A stretch of 64,000 nucleotides of DNA, taken from the NCBI GenBank assembly GCA_032622095.1, contig CP136069.1, positions 19,853,326 through 19,917,325 of the forward strand, in the 5' to 3' direction. This document shows, one piece after another, positions 36,222-46,543 of this stretch (its first letter is position 1; the number at the start of each line of letters is the position of its first letter). Below the pieces are notes generated by a model. The model was not told where the DNA came from and made no database searches. It saw only the letters and a list, made by a program, of their open reading frames with translations. Origin of the DNA: Siphonodentalium dalli (taxonomy: Eukaryota; Mollusca; Scaphopoda; Gadilida; Siphonodentaliidae). Position numbers and translations under genes: made by a program.

Positions 36222-36377
36222 TGTGGACTGGATGGAGTGACGGGAGTTGCAGCGTCAGCTGTGGAGGTGGTACACGGACCAGAACCAGATCATGTCCCGA
36301 CAAAGAACAGAACTGGGTCAATGGGTGTGTGGGATCTGACTCAGAGATTCACATTTGTGGTCAACAGATGTGTCCAG
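36222..36377 (+). CDS. TSP1-domain exon 1
   Basis: 52 codons of one thrombospondin type-1 repeat, an extracellular adhesion/matrix-binding fold. WTGWSDGSCSVSCGGGTRTR gives the W-x-x-W core, the C-S-V-S-C-G strand and the R-x-R-x-R layer, and all six cysteines are present (the last in MCPG). Preceded by an AG acceptor (GCATGTAG) and followed by GTAACG. Both borders fall after codon base 1, so the exon is symmetric 1-1 and can be added or lost without breaking the frame. It is more diverged than exons 2-6. The next TSP1 exon is 6.8 kb away, across the Crypton-bearing segment. Confidence 0.85.
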
Positions 36378-36617
36378 GTAACGAAACACACCAGGCGAAC
36401 TATTGTGTGCCAATTTGTTCAACACGGTCACTATTATGTCGATAAATATAATAACTCAGTGAAGTATCTTGACATATAGGTTGAAGACAAACTAAAACAA
36501 GGTTGACACACGGGTGCTGGCATTCTGCCACGTTGCCAAATAGAAACATGGCCAGGATGGGTCGGGAATTTAAAATAAACAAAGGGAAAAAAAAGAATAT
36601 CACCAACACTCCATTAA

Positions 36618-36833
36618 TTAACCCTTTCAGTGCCAAGTCCGATTTTTGTATCAACCCATATGTCCTTGATCATTTTTCAAATTTATTAATATAATAATGT
36701 GATACATTGATGGAAATAGCTCTAAGAGCTCTTTCCATCAATATATCACATTATTATAATAAATACATTTGACAAAAATGATCAAGGCAATATGGGTTGA
36801 TACAAAAATCGGAGTTGGCACTGAGTGGGTTAA
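36618..36833. mobile_element. TTAA-bounded CCC fold-back element
   Basis: TTAA-CCCTTTCAGTGCCAAGTCC at the left and the complement ending GGG-TTAA at the right. The arms pair over ~100 bp, including GATTTTTGTATCAACCCATA and AATAATGTGATA, and meet at AGCTCTAAGAGCT. TTAA target and CCC tip are the piggyBac-type signature. Non-coding. Confidence 0.9.
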
Positions 36834-36939
36834 ACGTCCTCCTTGTATTGTGATCATCGGTATCAAATACTCGGACGGACAAACACCATTATTTCCAGTT
36901 AAATAAAATAGGATAACTTTAGACCGAGAGGAGGCAAAT

Positions 36940-37365
36940 AACGTCGCCGTGCCCTTTTTGGAAGTACTCCTGGTGGCAAATATCACCTCCAAATGTTATT
37001 CAAATCCGATAATCCACGGGCGAGATAACTGCGCAGACGGACATATGACCAATATTTACAGATAAACAATTAAGGATAACTCTAACGGTAAAGGAGATCA
37101 ATGTTCTTTGGGTCCTCTTGTTAAAGGCCTCCTGGTGGACAACCTTACCAATTTAACTGAGATGCGATAAACCATGGCTGAGATAGATGCGCGGACGGAA
37201 AGAAAACCAGCATTTCTCACTAAACAAAAGACAATACTAGAATGGAAAATGTGAACAATATATATTTCAATCTCAATTGAAGTCCTCCTGATGGTGAATC
37301 CGCATACCAAATTTTCACGAAGATCCGATAATCACTGGCTAGAACATATGATCGGACGGACGATT
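36940..37365. repeat. Degenerate retroposon-tail units
   Basis: Recurrent CCTCCTGGTGG, CCGATAATCCA.GGC.GAGATA and GCGGACGGA blocks at ~140-170 bp. They resemble dispersed retroposon tails common in invertebrates (family inferred). The last unit leads directly into the left border of the large duplication. Confidence 0.55.
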
Positions 37366-38555
37366 GGACGGATAGACACACATACGGACTAGCGAAGTCA
37401 ATCAAGAACAACCCTTAATATTTACTGAACCATGGGGGTACAATGAACAAACATAAACTAATTCTACATCGATCAGATTATAATAATGTTTTTTTTTTAT
37501 CTAAAATCTTTCAAATTCGATAGCTCCCATCTAGAGTTGATCATAAACATGCTTGTACATTTTCAAAGCATTTCTTCAATGTATGTGGGCTGCAGTGTGA
37601 GCTGATGGATGCAAATTTGAAATTCAAAATGGTTGCTAATGGCCATGTTTTTTTCAACGAAATTCTGACAGGTCACTCCCAAAGATTCATATAATTCACA
37701 CATGCACAAGTAAATATATACGTCCGTAATAAATACCAATTGGGCCTGTGTTCAGTAAAGTTTTACATGGCATGAATTTTTGTGACAATGATATGTTACG
37801 ATTGTGAACAAATAACTGCATTTGAGTAATATGTGCCCCACAATATCTTGTTTTAGCCCAGTGAATGTTTGAATTTTGGTGGTACATGTGGACTTTATTT
37901 GGTAGAACACATGTGATGGCTATATTAATTAGTTTTGAGCAATGCTGTGGAAATGAAGAATTTTCCTCACCAACTGACAACTACTGAGTAATTTCCCAAT
38001 CACATTTGAAATTCTGACGATAAACCGACCCGAATTTGGGACAATTATTACTAGTCTTCGCTTGCACGTCCGTTGTGACTTCGTCTTAAATAATGTGAGG
38101 AAACACGTGCCATGCATATCACTATGAGTATTATGATATCACGAATATTATCAAAAACGCAAAGAATGGGAAATTGTTTTCGATACAGAACGTAAATAAT
38201 CTTATCAGAGCACCAAATCGATAGGAGTAGTTCCTCCACAGCGGGTAAAAAATATAACACAATATTGTATCTCACGTGACTTTGTTATTGAAATCAAGCT
38301 TTCCGATTGGTTGGCTACTCGACTCTATTAGTCGTAGTTGTATACTACGCCTTCACGTCTCTCCCATCGTGCACTATGCATATGTAGTTTTGACTACTAA
38401 AAATAGTAACGAACACTACATCAAACTTTGTTCTGAAACTACTTGTTATTTCGCCGCTGATCCAAATTAAAGCTTCAGTAAGGCGAACATCAATTGTCTG
38501 AACTTAGTAAAAGTTGAAAATAGTAGTTTCCTACTGCTAAATCAAAATTACAAAG

Positions 38556-38715
38556 GTAAATTATAATGAGGTTTAGAGAGACTTACATTCAGTAAATTAT
38601 AATGATGTTTAGAGAGACTTACATTCGGTAAATTATAATGAGGTTTAGAGAGACTTACATTCAGTAAATTATAATGAGGTTTTAAGAGACTTACATTCAG
38701 TAAATTATAATGAGT
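38556..38715. repeat. 36-bp tandem repeat, ~4.5 units
   Basis: GTAAATTATAATGAGGTTTA followed by GAGAGACTTACATTCA recurs at 38556, 38592, 38628, 38664 and 38700. It lies inside the AATA-flanked element. The antisense open frame over it is repeat-driven. Confidence 0.92.
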
Positions 38716-38754
38716 TTGTAATTTCTGCATTTGTTCGATACAATATAATAATTA

Positions 38755-38882
38755 GAGCATGACTTGTCGTGAAATACGCCGATATAGTGCATAGTGCGGT
38801 TGTGTAGTTCACTCCGCTTCGCGTCGTGAACTACACAACCTCACTATGCACTATATCGGCGTATTTCACTCCAAGCCATGCT
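38755..38882. repeat. Terminal hairpin of the AATA-flanked element
   Basis: GAGCATGRCTTG.AGTGAAATA, CGCCGATATAGTGCATAGTG and GGTTGTGTAGTTCAC pair across the loop TCCGCTTCGCGTC. Near-perfect over ~55 bp. Confidence 0.93.
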
Positions 38883-39108
38883 CTATTTATTAAATAGTGC
38901 ACATCAGTGTTTTCTATTCTATTACATGCATATCATTCATGTAAACATTTCCTTCTCGTACATACTAACAGAAACACGTGCATGTATATTCATCAGATTT
39001 CAAAAACAATCTAAAATTGCTAGTCGTTTTTACATTTTTGATTTTTGGATTCTTTGTGAATATTTAGATGCTTCATCCTATTTGACACCAGAGAACTATT
39101 ATATATTT

Positions 39109-39568
39109 ATGACCCGCCATATCAAATGCAGTCGCAAGTCGGGATTTATTTTATCCTGTGCCAATGCATTCTCTTATATATGCGAGTCGACCATAGGTCG
39201 CCTCGCATATATAAGAGAATGCATTGGCCTAAAAAAATATTATCATTATTTTTAAATAAATATTTCTTACAATTGTTAGGACATAACATAAAAAACATCC
39301 ATTACCCTGCAGGGAGCCCCACACATATATAGAAGCATATAGAAGAGTGTCGTCTGCTCATGTTTCTCTGGGGCTCTGTATGGGTGAAATTATAAAATTG
39401 TTACAGAATACAAGAAAAAATTATTAAAATTGTAAAAAAAATGGTTAGGCCAATGCATTCTATTATATATGCGAGGCGACCTATGGTCGACTCGCATGTA
39501 TAAGATAATGCATTGGCACAGGGTAAAAAAAATCCCGACTTCCGACTGGATTTGATATGGCGGGTCAC
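39109..39568. mobile_element. ATTT-flanked fold-back with nested palindromic cassette, copy 1
   Basis: The tips are (A/G)TGACCCGCCATATCAAAT and its complement. ATTT borders both ends, as it does in the sister copy at 48595-49054. The ~120-bp arms each contain a complete palindromic cassette (39155-39230 and 39447-39522) based on CCTGTGCCAATGCATTCTC and TATATATGCGAGTCGACC. The interior (39231-39446) is AT-rich and has no ORF. Confidence 0.88.
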
Positions 39569-40011
39569 ATTTCAGAAACTAATTCGATCGTATCCATGAA
39601 CCAATTAATATGAGACTCTGATGGTCAGAAATCGACGTGAGTTTACTCAGGGGAGCAAGCATTCCCAATGATCGTCTCTCATAAAGAACGTCACTGTCGG
39701 ATGCTTGCGCGGATTTTCTCTATACGTCTGTTTCACACGAATGATTATTTTAACTAAATTGGTGTCAAATCCGGCGCGGCATATTGATTCCCAGCTTCCT
39801 TCGATGTAAATCACCTTGTGATATCGGTAGGGCTGTATGTGCTAGTTTACGTCGAAGTGGTTTCCCTTACTGATAGCGGACTTTACGCCAGATCCAGTGG
39901 CGGGATTTTTCGCCAACTTTAATCGACTTTATCATACAAATCAACACAGAATGCTATATTTATTGGAAATATTTATATTTTACGGTCATAATGACGTAAT
40001 ATAATATATAG

Positions 40012-40169
40012 AGAATAATCAATTGGTTCCGATGATTACGTGACATAATTCAAGAGGGGAGCCGGGCCTGGTAAAACCCGAGTGAGCAGAGCGAACGAGG
40101 GTTTTACCAATAGGACCGGCTACCCGAGTGAATTATGTCACGTAATCATCGAAACCAATTGATTATTCT
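40012..40169. repeat. ~70-bp-arm hairpin 3' of the Crypton ORF, copy 1
   Basis: AGAATAATCAATTGGTT, CGATGATTACGTGACATAAT and GGTAAAACCC pair across a loop containing GAGCAGAGCGAACGAG. It lies 470 bp downstream of the recombinase stop codon. The sister copy is at 49498-49655. Confidence 0.92.
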
Positions 40170-40638
40170 GTTTATTACACACTTTCAACCACTAAAAGTC
40201 GCTAATTTTAAAGAGTAGATGTGACAAAATAGGCCCAGATCAGCTGATTCTCCCATTTTGAACCCCAACGTAACGTTCAGTTGCGCATGCTGTACGCGGA
40301 TGGATACATAATTTAAATAATTGTGACGTAACGATATCGATTGCCCTTATTATTTTCATTCACTTCGGCGCAATTCATTTTTTAAAGTTTCGGAAATTAC
40401 AGGATATTTTCAGTCACACTTGTGTTTATTCTGATCAAAAAGGCATGACACTTGGAACGGAATGTTGTCAAGATTCTGTTAGTATGTGTAAATAGTGTTG
40501 GTTCATACAGGAAATGTTTGGAAATCGTTCTAAAAGTAGAAAACTTAATTTCGAAGTGACGATATAATTTAATCATCGTAAATAAACACTTGGAGAGGAA
40601 GACGTGGAAGTTCATTATTTACTGTTCACATGGAATTT

Positions 40639-41790
40639 TCAAAGCTCATTCGACTGGAATTTGCCGTCATCCTCATCATCTGATTCGATAATTGGTAATA
40701 TTCTTCTTCGTTTTACGGGTGTATTTATAACTCCTTCCGCATAATCGTTGGCAAGTCCCGTTTGTTGCTCGACTTCAGTCATGTTTGATCCGTAGAAATT
40801 GAAGTGGAATGTGCAGTCCCTGTTATCTCTTATCACGACTCTCTTGTTAGAGTCCATGCCTGATTTTGTTACTGTAATTGACTTTTGGGAAGAGGCGACA
40901 AAGTTTGTGTCCAGTTCAAAGTTTTGGTTATTTGTTGACACCGATGATGTTGAAATACATGTGCAATCATAATTCATTTCATGTTGAGCTTGATCAAGTT
41001 GGTGATTCATACTAGTAACAGTAGAACATGATGCAGAAGCATGATTATGAGATACTGGTTTTGGTGCCGTTGAATGTCGATACGGAACAACCGCAGAACT
41101 GGCTGACTCCAGGGGGCGCATTAGAGAAGTTGATATTGATTTCTGTTGCTTTTCATTCAACTTACTGTAATTGTTTGCACTGCCTACATTCCTGTGTCCA
41201 CTTATTTGGATAGTACAATTAGCAGGCAGTCCCATATCGTTACATTTCTGCATCATATGTTTGCGTACACTGTGGTTTGTTATTTTCCTTGTATCTTCTT
41301 TCTGCATTATTTCATCACATTTTGATTTCATTTTCTTTACAATACCATAAATATGGTTCACTCCCATAGGACAATTTTTGAACCAAGGTAGATTGGGATT
41401 TTTCGTATAGTTTATCTCAAGGAAGAATGGCGAGTCAGGTGTACACATGGCAGGAGTTCTTTTGTCTCTATATATTTTGTAAGCCCGTACTGGACAGCGT
41501 TGCATATCTTCCATATAGTGCCATGCCTTTGGTTTAAATTTCCTCATATTTGTTGGATCTGTGCCTGTTCGAGTTTTAGTTTGCCGCTCACGTACATGCT
41601 CCAAATATTCATCACAATCCTCATCTGTAGAAAGGCTTATGTCACCCCATGTTAGGCTACGTTGTTCTCTGCCACCACACATTCCAAGAACCATTGAGAA
41701 TGTTACATGAAGGAAATTCACTATCTGGTTGGGTGTGTCGATTCCCATCTGACCTGTCTTGAAGAAGTTTTCAATGTCTTCATCAGTCAA
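40639..41790 (-). CDS. Crypton-type tyrosine recombinase, catalytic part (copy 1)
   Basis: 383-codon antisense frame for a tyrosine recombinase of the Crypton / DUF3504 type, the enzyme that moves Crypton DNA transposons through a covalent 3'-phosphotyrosine intermediate. Visible catalytic set: R41 (GGREQR), a likely K72 (RQTKTR), H173-x-x-R176 (NHSVRKH), H199 (SGHRN) and nucleophile Y208 (NNYSKL). The distal ~150 residues are Ser/Asn-rich, contain CTFHFNFYGSN, and end with a basic KRRRI motif plus an acidic DSDDEDDG tail. The frame is 5'-open: homologous coding sequence continues upstream in other frames (41791-42417), so residue 1 is not a genuine start. It lies antisense in the proposed TSP1 gene intron. 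Probably inactive because of the upstream frame breaks, but all catalytic residues are kept. Confidence 0.88.
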   Translation of the reverse strand: MTDEDIENFFKTGQMGIDTPNQIVNFLHVTFSMVLGMCGGREQRSLTWGDISLSTDEDCDEYLEHVRERQTKTRTGTDPTNMRKFKPKAWHYMEDMQRCPVRAYKIYRDKRTPAMCTPDSPFFLEINYTKNPNLPWFKNCPMGVNHIYGIVKKMKSKCDEIMQKEDTRKITNHSVRKHMMQKCNDMGLPANCTIQISGHRNVGSANNYSKLNEKQQKSISTSLMRPLESASSAVVPYRHSTAPKPVSHNHASASCSTVTSMNHQLDQAQHEMNYDCTCISTSSVSTNNQNFELDTNFVASSQKSITVTKSGMDSNKRVVIRDNRDCTFHFNFYGSNMTEVEQQTGLANDYAEGVINTPVKRRRILPIIESDDEDDGKFQSNEL

Positions 41791-42417
41791 TTCATCTGAT
41801 TCTTCAGTTTATTACCACGACCAAGATATTTTAGATATTTCATCTTTGCAACAACAGCCTTGTTACTGTGTGGAAAGAGAGGGTTCTTATTGACAGGGTG
41901 GGGATAGTGATGTGAACGTAAATAACGCTCCATACTGGACACAAATCCTCGAATAGTCGAAGGTTCATAATCGTCCCCATTGGTTTTTTGACAACACTGA
42001 GGAAATTCCCAAATAACAATTCCAATGTTTTAGTTTCCATCAAATCTGGCTTGGTATCTACTCCCTGCTCACTACGTCTACAAAATACACTAAACAGACG
42101 CATGTCACTTTCAGTTTTTTTTACGTGTACGTTCAAATTTTCTTGATCAGCAATAAAGTCTGAAATGGCTCCCTGATCTATCAGCCCAGACCGACTGTTA
42201 GTAGGCCTAACGCCTGAGCTCAAAACACCTTCACCTTGTTGTTGGCTGTTCATTTCGGTACGAAGTCGAAATGTGTACACCAGTTTCACTTTCAGAGTTC
42301 GAGTCGGCCAATACTGGCATAATTGTATCAGATAAGTCTATTTGGAGGTGGGAGCTCTTCAAATTCTGATAAAATGAAATATCTCGTGAAATCGTCGATG
42401 TCTGTATTGTCAGACAT
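41791..42417 (-). pseudogene. Crypton recombinase N-terminal part, frame-broken
   Basis: Continues the recombinase upstream in at least three frames. One frame (about 42250 to 41990) holds NVHVKKTESDMRLFSVFCRR, the typical N-terminal DNA-binding-type start of this family. A second, after an A-run near 41997, carries a REYL-like SSMERYLRSHHYPHP block. It ends just before GRGNK, where another one-base shift leads into the catalytic frame. A plausible start (MSDNTDIDD) lies at 42417, with a further shift near 42330. The shifts are likely decay, although short introns cannot be excluded. Confidence 0.7.
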
Positions 42418-43162
42418 TTTGACAGCGCAGATGACAGCTCAAACACGCGCTTCCTGTTTACGTAAAAAAAAATAGTTCTGGCTGAGGGCGGGGCTACGGG
42501 AACTCTCAAAAATCGCGTGCTCTCGCCGGTGACGTAATTCACAGGTGTGACATTATCACTTTTAATTCAACGAGAAATCCTTATAAATCACGACTAAGTG
42601 TGTAATAAAACTGTTTAAATTAAATTACGCACATAATATGCCGAGTAATTAGGAGTAACCTCAATGTTCATCTGTGTTTGTTTACGTTTATGAAGACCCG
42701 AAGTGTTTTTATGCCGACAACAATTTCAACGGGGTCACAATCGAATGCACCTGACAACAACAAATGTGTGACCACATATGATGTGGTTTATTTTCAACAT
42801 CCTATTACTGTTATGGATTTTTTTAATTGTAACTGGTCCTAGTTTTTTTTACTAGTTAGTTAAAAACAATTTTCACTGGACGTCTCGCGATGTATGTATT
42901 TTCCAATTTACAAATTACTGGGGACATGATAGAATTTATTTCAAGAAGACCACGTAACTCATGAACAGATACGTTTTCCGGAACGACGGAATAAGCCGGG
43001 GTTACTTGCGAGGTCAAATGAGTTGGTAGACTTTTGACAATAGTTCATGTTCAATTTCTCAATCGGAAGAGTCACTTAAGATAAAATAATTATACTGCAA
43101 CTGATACGTTGCAAACCACGCGATGAGATGAAAACAAATTATTTTAGCAAATTTTCCAACAG
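42418..43162. other. Intron-like sequence; possible right end of Crypton insertion
   Basis: AAGTGTGTAATAAAACTG at 42596-42613 is a near-complement of CTGTTTATTACACACTT at 40169-40184 on the other side of the recombinase, hinting at short inverted ends. The remainder is AT-rich. It ends TTTTCCAACAG, an acceptor for the next TSP1 exon. Confidence 0.45.
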
Positions 43163-43330
43163 TGCACGGATCATGGTCCGACTGGAACAATGGAAGTTGC
43201 ACTGTCAGCTGTGGAGGAGGAATAGGAAACAGAACCAGAACATGTTCGGACCCAGAACCACAACACGGCGGCAACGACTGTGAAGGATTCCCATCAGAGA
43301 CTTTGAAATGCAGTCAACAGGCGTGTCCAG
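43163..43330 (+). CDS. TSP1-domain exon 2
   Basis: 56-codon TSP1 repeat: GSWSDWNNGSCTVSCGGG, NRTRTC, DPEPQHGGNDCEG, then CSQQACPG, with all six cysteines. AG acceptor TTCCAACAG and GTAAAT donor, both phase 1. The W-x-x-W motif and N-glycosylation-type NGS and NRT sites are visible. Very close to exons 3, 5 and 6, which implies recent expansion of the array. Confidence 0.93.
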
Positions 43331-43561
43331 GTAAATATAGATCTAAATAGTACATTAGGTGATAAATATAAAGAGCATCAGAATTGTATGCCAATTGTCA
43401 CAGCGGCCCCCAAAAATATATATCGACAAACTGCTGTTATAGTTGTGCTACTCATACGAACCACTCAGTTACCATCACAAACCAGCTTCCAGCACAGGAA
43501 GCGTAGTTTAAGACCAGGATTACCAGTAATCCAAAAATATTTGATCCCATCTTTAAAATAG

Positions 43562-43729
43562 TGAATGGATCGTGGTCCGAATGGAACAATGGGAGTTGCA
43601 CCGTCAGCTGCGGAGGTGGAATACGGAACAGAACCAGAAAATGCTCGGACCCAGAACCACAACACGGGGGCAATGACTGTGAAGGTTTCCCATCAAAGAC
43701 TTTGAACTGCAGTCAACAGGAGTGTCCAG
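43562..43729 (+). CDS. TSP1-domain exon 3
   Basis: 168-base, phase 1-1 TSP1 exon: GSWSEWNNGSCTVSCGGG, then RNRTRKC, with six cysteines ending ECPG. The acceptor is CTTTAAAATAG and the donor GTAAAT. Together with its downstream intron and decayed exon it is copied as a block at 46544-46968. Confidence 0.93.
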
Positions 43730-43917
43730 GTAAATGTAAACGTCGACGTGCTTGCTTTAATATTTTGCGCTACTCCAACAAAACTCAGTTGCCACATAAG
43801 CCAATTGACACACTAGGAATAACATGTTACATGAGTCAGCTTCAGTTGTGCAATAGACCAGTTCAAAAATGACACATTAAGTAGCAATCCAAAGTATTTT
43901 ATCAATCTTTACAATAG

Positions 43918-44083
43918 TACAGAAATCATGGTTTGGTAGGAACAATGGGATTTGCACCGCCAAATGCGGATGAGGAATAAGGAATAGAACCAGAACTTGT
44001 TCGGAACCAGAAACAAAACATGGAGGAAATGACCAAATATGTATCGTCACAGACTCCTCACTGCAACCAACATGCGTGTCCAT
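43918..44083 (+). pseudogene. TSP1 pseudo-exon 4
   Basis: Clear nucleotide similarity to the neighbouring TSP1 exons (GGAACAATGGGA, AGAACCAGAACTTGTTCGGA), with AG and GT still in place. It is 166 bases instead of 168, has frameshifts and a TAA, and has lost cysteine codons. It cannot be included without breaking the frame. Confidence 0.85.
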
Positions 44084-44259
44084 GTAAATCTAAAACATCG
44101 CCCAATGGATTTTATATCGTGAGCGACTACAACAAATTTCAGTTAATATCACTTCCGGTACACCTCTACAAGTTGGTCTACGATAAATAGTACATTTGGT
44201 GATAAATATAATGAGCATCAGAATTGTACGCCAGTTGTCTTAGAGGCCCCAAGAAATCT

Positions 44260-45943
44260 AATATATATTTTGGGACTTCTGTTTGTCTATCTGTGTGTTA
44301 GCTATGGCCGGGAAAACTGCCAGACGGATTTTGACGAAATTTGATACCTAGAGGTAATTTTGTTCAGGGAGTGTTTTGGACGGGTCAAATCGCGACCCCG
44401 ACCTGACCTTGACCTTGATACCTAGAGGAAATTTTGTTCAGGGAGTGTTTTGGGCGGGTCAAGTCGTGACCCCGACCCGACCTTGACCTTCAAAAAGGTC
44501 AATTCAATGTCAAATCGGGTTAAACGGACGGATTTCGACGAAATTTGATACCTAGGGGTAGTTTTGTCCGGGTCAAATCGTGACCCCGACCTGTCCTTGA
44601 CCTTCAAAATTGTCAATTCAAGGTCAAATCGCGAATTTTTACGGGATTTCGACGAAATTTGATACCTAGGGTTACTTTTGTCCGAGGAGTGTTTTGGATG
44701 GGTCAAATCGTGACCCCAACCTGACCTTGACCTTCAAAATGGTCAATTCAAGATCAAATCGGGTAAAACCGGACGGATTTCGGCGGGTACTTTTGTCCGG
44801 TACTGTTGTCCAGGGAGTGTTTTGGACGGGTCGAATCGTGACCCCGACCTGACCTTGACCTTCAAAATGGTCAATTCAAGGCATCTAATATATATTTTGG
44901 GACTTCTGTGTGTTAGCTATGGCCGGGAAAACTGCCTGACGGATTTTGACGAAATTTGATACCTATGGGTATTTTTGTCCGGGGAGTGTTTTGGACGGGT
45001 CAAATCGTGACCTCAACCTGACCTTGACCTTCAAAATGGTCAATTCAACGTAAAATCGGGTAAAACCGGACGGATTTTGACGGGTACTTTTTTCTGGTAC
45101 TTTTGTCCGGGGAGTGTTTTGGGCGGTTAAAATCGTGACCCCGACCTTACATTGACCTTCAAAATTGTCAATTCAAGGTCAAATCGCTGAAAAGTAGAGG
45201 GGAAACAGCCCGGACGAAGTCGGGTCCACCAGCTAGTCTAATATATATTTGGGGACTTCTGTTTGTCTGTGTGTTAGCTATGGCCGGGAAAACTACCGGA
45301 CGGATTTTGACGAAATTTGATACCTAGGGGTAATTTTGTCCAGGGAGTGTTTTGGACGGGTCAAATCGCGACCCCGACCTGACCTTGACCTTCAAAAAGG
45401 TCAATTCAAGGTCAAATCGGGTAAAACGGGACGGATTTTGACAAATTTGATACTTAAGGATAATATTGTCCAGGAGTGTTTTGGACGGGTCAAATCGTGA
45501 CCCCGACCTGACCTTGACCTTCAAAATGGTCAATTCAAGGTCAAACCGGGTAAAACGGACGGATTTCCACGAAATTTGATACCTAGGGGTACTTTTGTCC
45601 GGTGAGTGTTTTGGACGGGTCAAACTGTGACCCGACCTGACCTGACCTTCAAAATGGTCAATTCAAGGTCAAATTGCGCAATTCGCCGAAGGTCAGATTG
45701 GGTAAAACGGACGGATTTCGACGAAATTTTATACCTAGGAGTACTTTTGTCCGGGGGAGTGTTTTGGACGGTTCAAATCGTTACCCCGACCTGACCTTGA
45801 CCTTCAAAATTGTCAATTCAAGGTCAAATCGGGTAAAATACGGATTTCAACGAAATTTTATACCTATGGGTACTTTTGTCCGGATGAAAGCAGAGGGGAA
45901 ACAGCCCGGACGAAGTCGGGCCCACCAGCTAGTAATATATATT
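44260..45943. mobile_element. Intronic retroposon / tandem repeat block with 10-bp flanking repeats
   Basis: AATATATATT borders the block at 44260-44269 and 45934-45943. A sister intron (43410-43430) has an uninterrupted version of the site. Inside, units of ~120-150 bp repeat GGACGGATTT.GACGAAATTTGATACCTA, TTTTGGACGGGTCAAATCG and CTGACCTTGACCTTCAAAAT. A head block (GGGACTTCTG, TTAGCTATGGCCGG) occurs near 44270, 44890 and 45245. A tail block (CAGCCCGGACGAAGTCGGG then CCACCAGCTAGT) occurs near 45210 and 45905. So at least two elements lie head to tail. Open frames here are repeat-derived. Confidence 0.8.
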
Positions 45944-46112
45944 GACACAATTCTGTTATAGTTGTCTACTCACACGAACGACAGTAAGTATCACAAGCCA
46001 GCTGTCACAGGAAGCATTGTTTAAGAAAAACAGCTTGATCTTACAATAGACAAGTTCAACATGACGTGATAAGTAGTAATCCCAAAATATTTTATCCCAT
46101 CTTTACAAATAG

Positions 46113-46280
46113 TGAATGGATTGTGGTTCGAATGGAAAAATGGGAGCTGCACCGTCAGCTGCGGAGGGGGAATAAGGAACAGAACCAGAACATGCTCGGA
46201 TCCAGAACCTCAACATGGGCGCAACGACTGTGGAGGTGTCTCATCCGAGACTCTAAATTGCAGCAAACGGGCGTGTCCAG
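46113..46280 (+). CDS. TSP1-domain exon 5
   Basis: 168-base phase 1-1 TSP1 exon: GLWFEWKNGSCTVSCGGG, RNRTRTC, QHGRNDCGG, CSKRACPG. Six cysteines are intact. It has more substitutions than exons 2, 3 and 6 but remains open. Acceptor CTTTACAAATAG, donor GTAAAT. Confidence 0.92.
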
Positions 46281-46543
46281 GTAAATCTAACAATCGATCG
46301 ATTTCGCTAATCCAACAATTCACAGTCGATACACCTCCCTATGTTGATCTACGGTAAATGGTAAATTCGGTGATAAGTATAAATAACATCTGAATTGTAT
46401 GCCGGTGGTCTTCGTTTTCAAAGAAAAGCCAACTATCACAGCATGAAGTCTATTTAAGACAAACAGCTTGATCTTGCAATAGTCAAGTTCAAAATCACGT
46501 GATAAATAGTGATCCAAAATATTTGATCAATCTTTTCAAATAG

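Larger units (their letters stand above)
38265..38896. mobile_element. Hairpin-plus-tail element, AATA-flanked
   Basis: Absent from the matching place in the sister duplication, where AATA (48379-48382) continues directly into GTGCACATCAG. Flanked here by AATA on both sides, so the 4-bp duplication can be seen. The left tail has CACGTGAC and CCGATTGGTTGGC. The middle is a 36-bp tandem repeat. The right end is a ~50-bp-arm hairpin. No ORF. Confidence 0.85.
37366..41706. repeat. Large direct duplication, copy 1
   Basis: Matches 46986-51184 throughout, mostly at high identity. The left border falls in ACGGATAGACACACATACGG. The right border is inside the recombinase ORF, at CCATTGAGAATGTTAC. Copy 1 has a 632-bp element at 38265-38896 that copy 2 lacks. 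Copy 2 has a 509-bp element that copy 1 lacks. Confidence 0.93.

Noticed and set aside
40639-42417. DIRS-type retrotransposon as source of the tyrosine recombinase
   Set aside because: No reverse transcriptase or RNase H is found nearby, and the motif spacing and Ser/Asn-rich C-terminal tail fit the Crypton / DUF3504 type better.
44422-45794. Open frames in the intronic repeat block
   Set aside because: They follow the repeat units, change frame between units and have no non-repetitive content.
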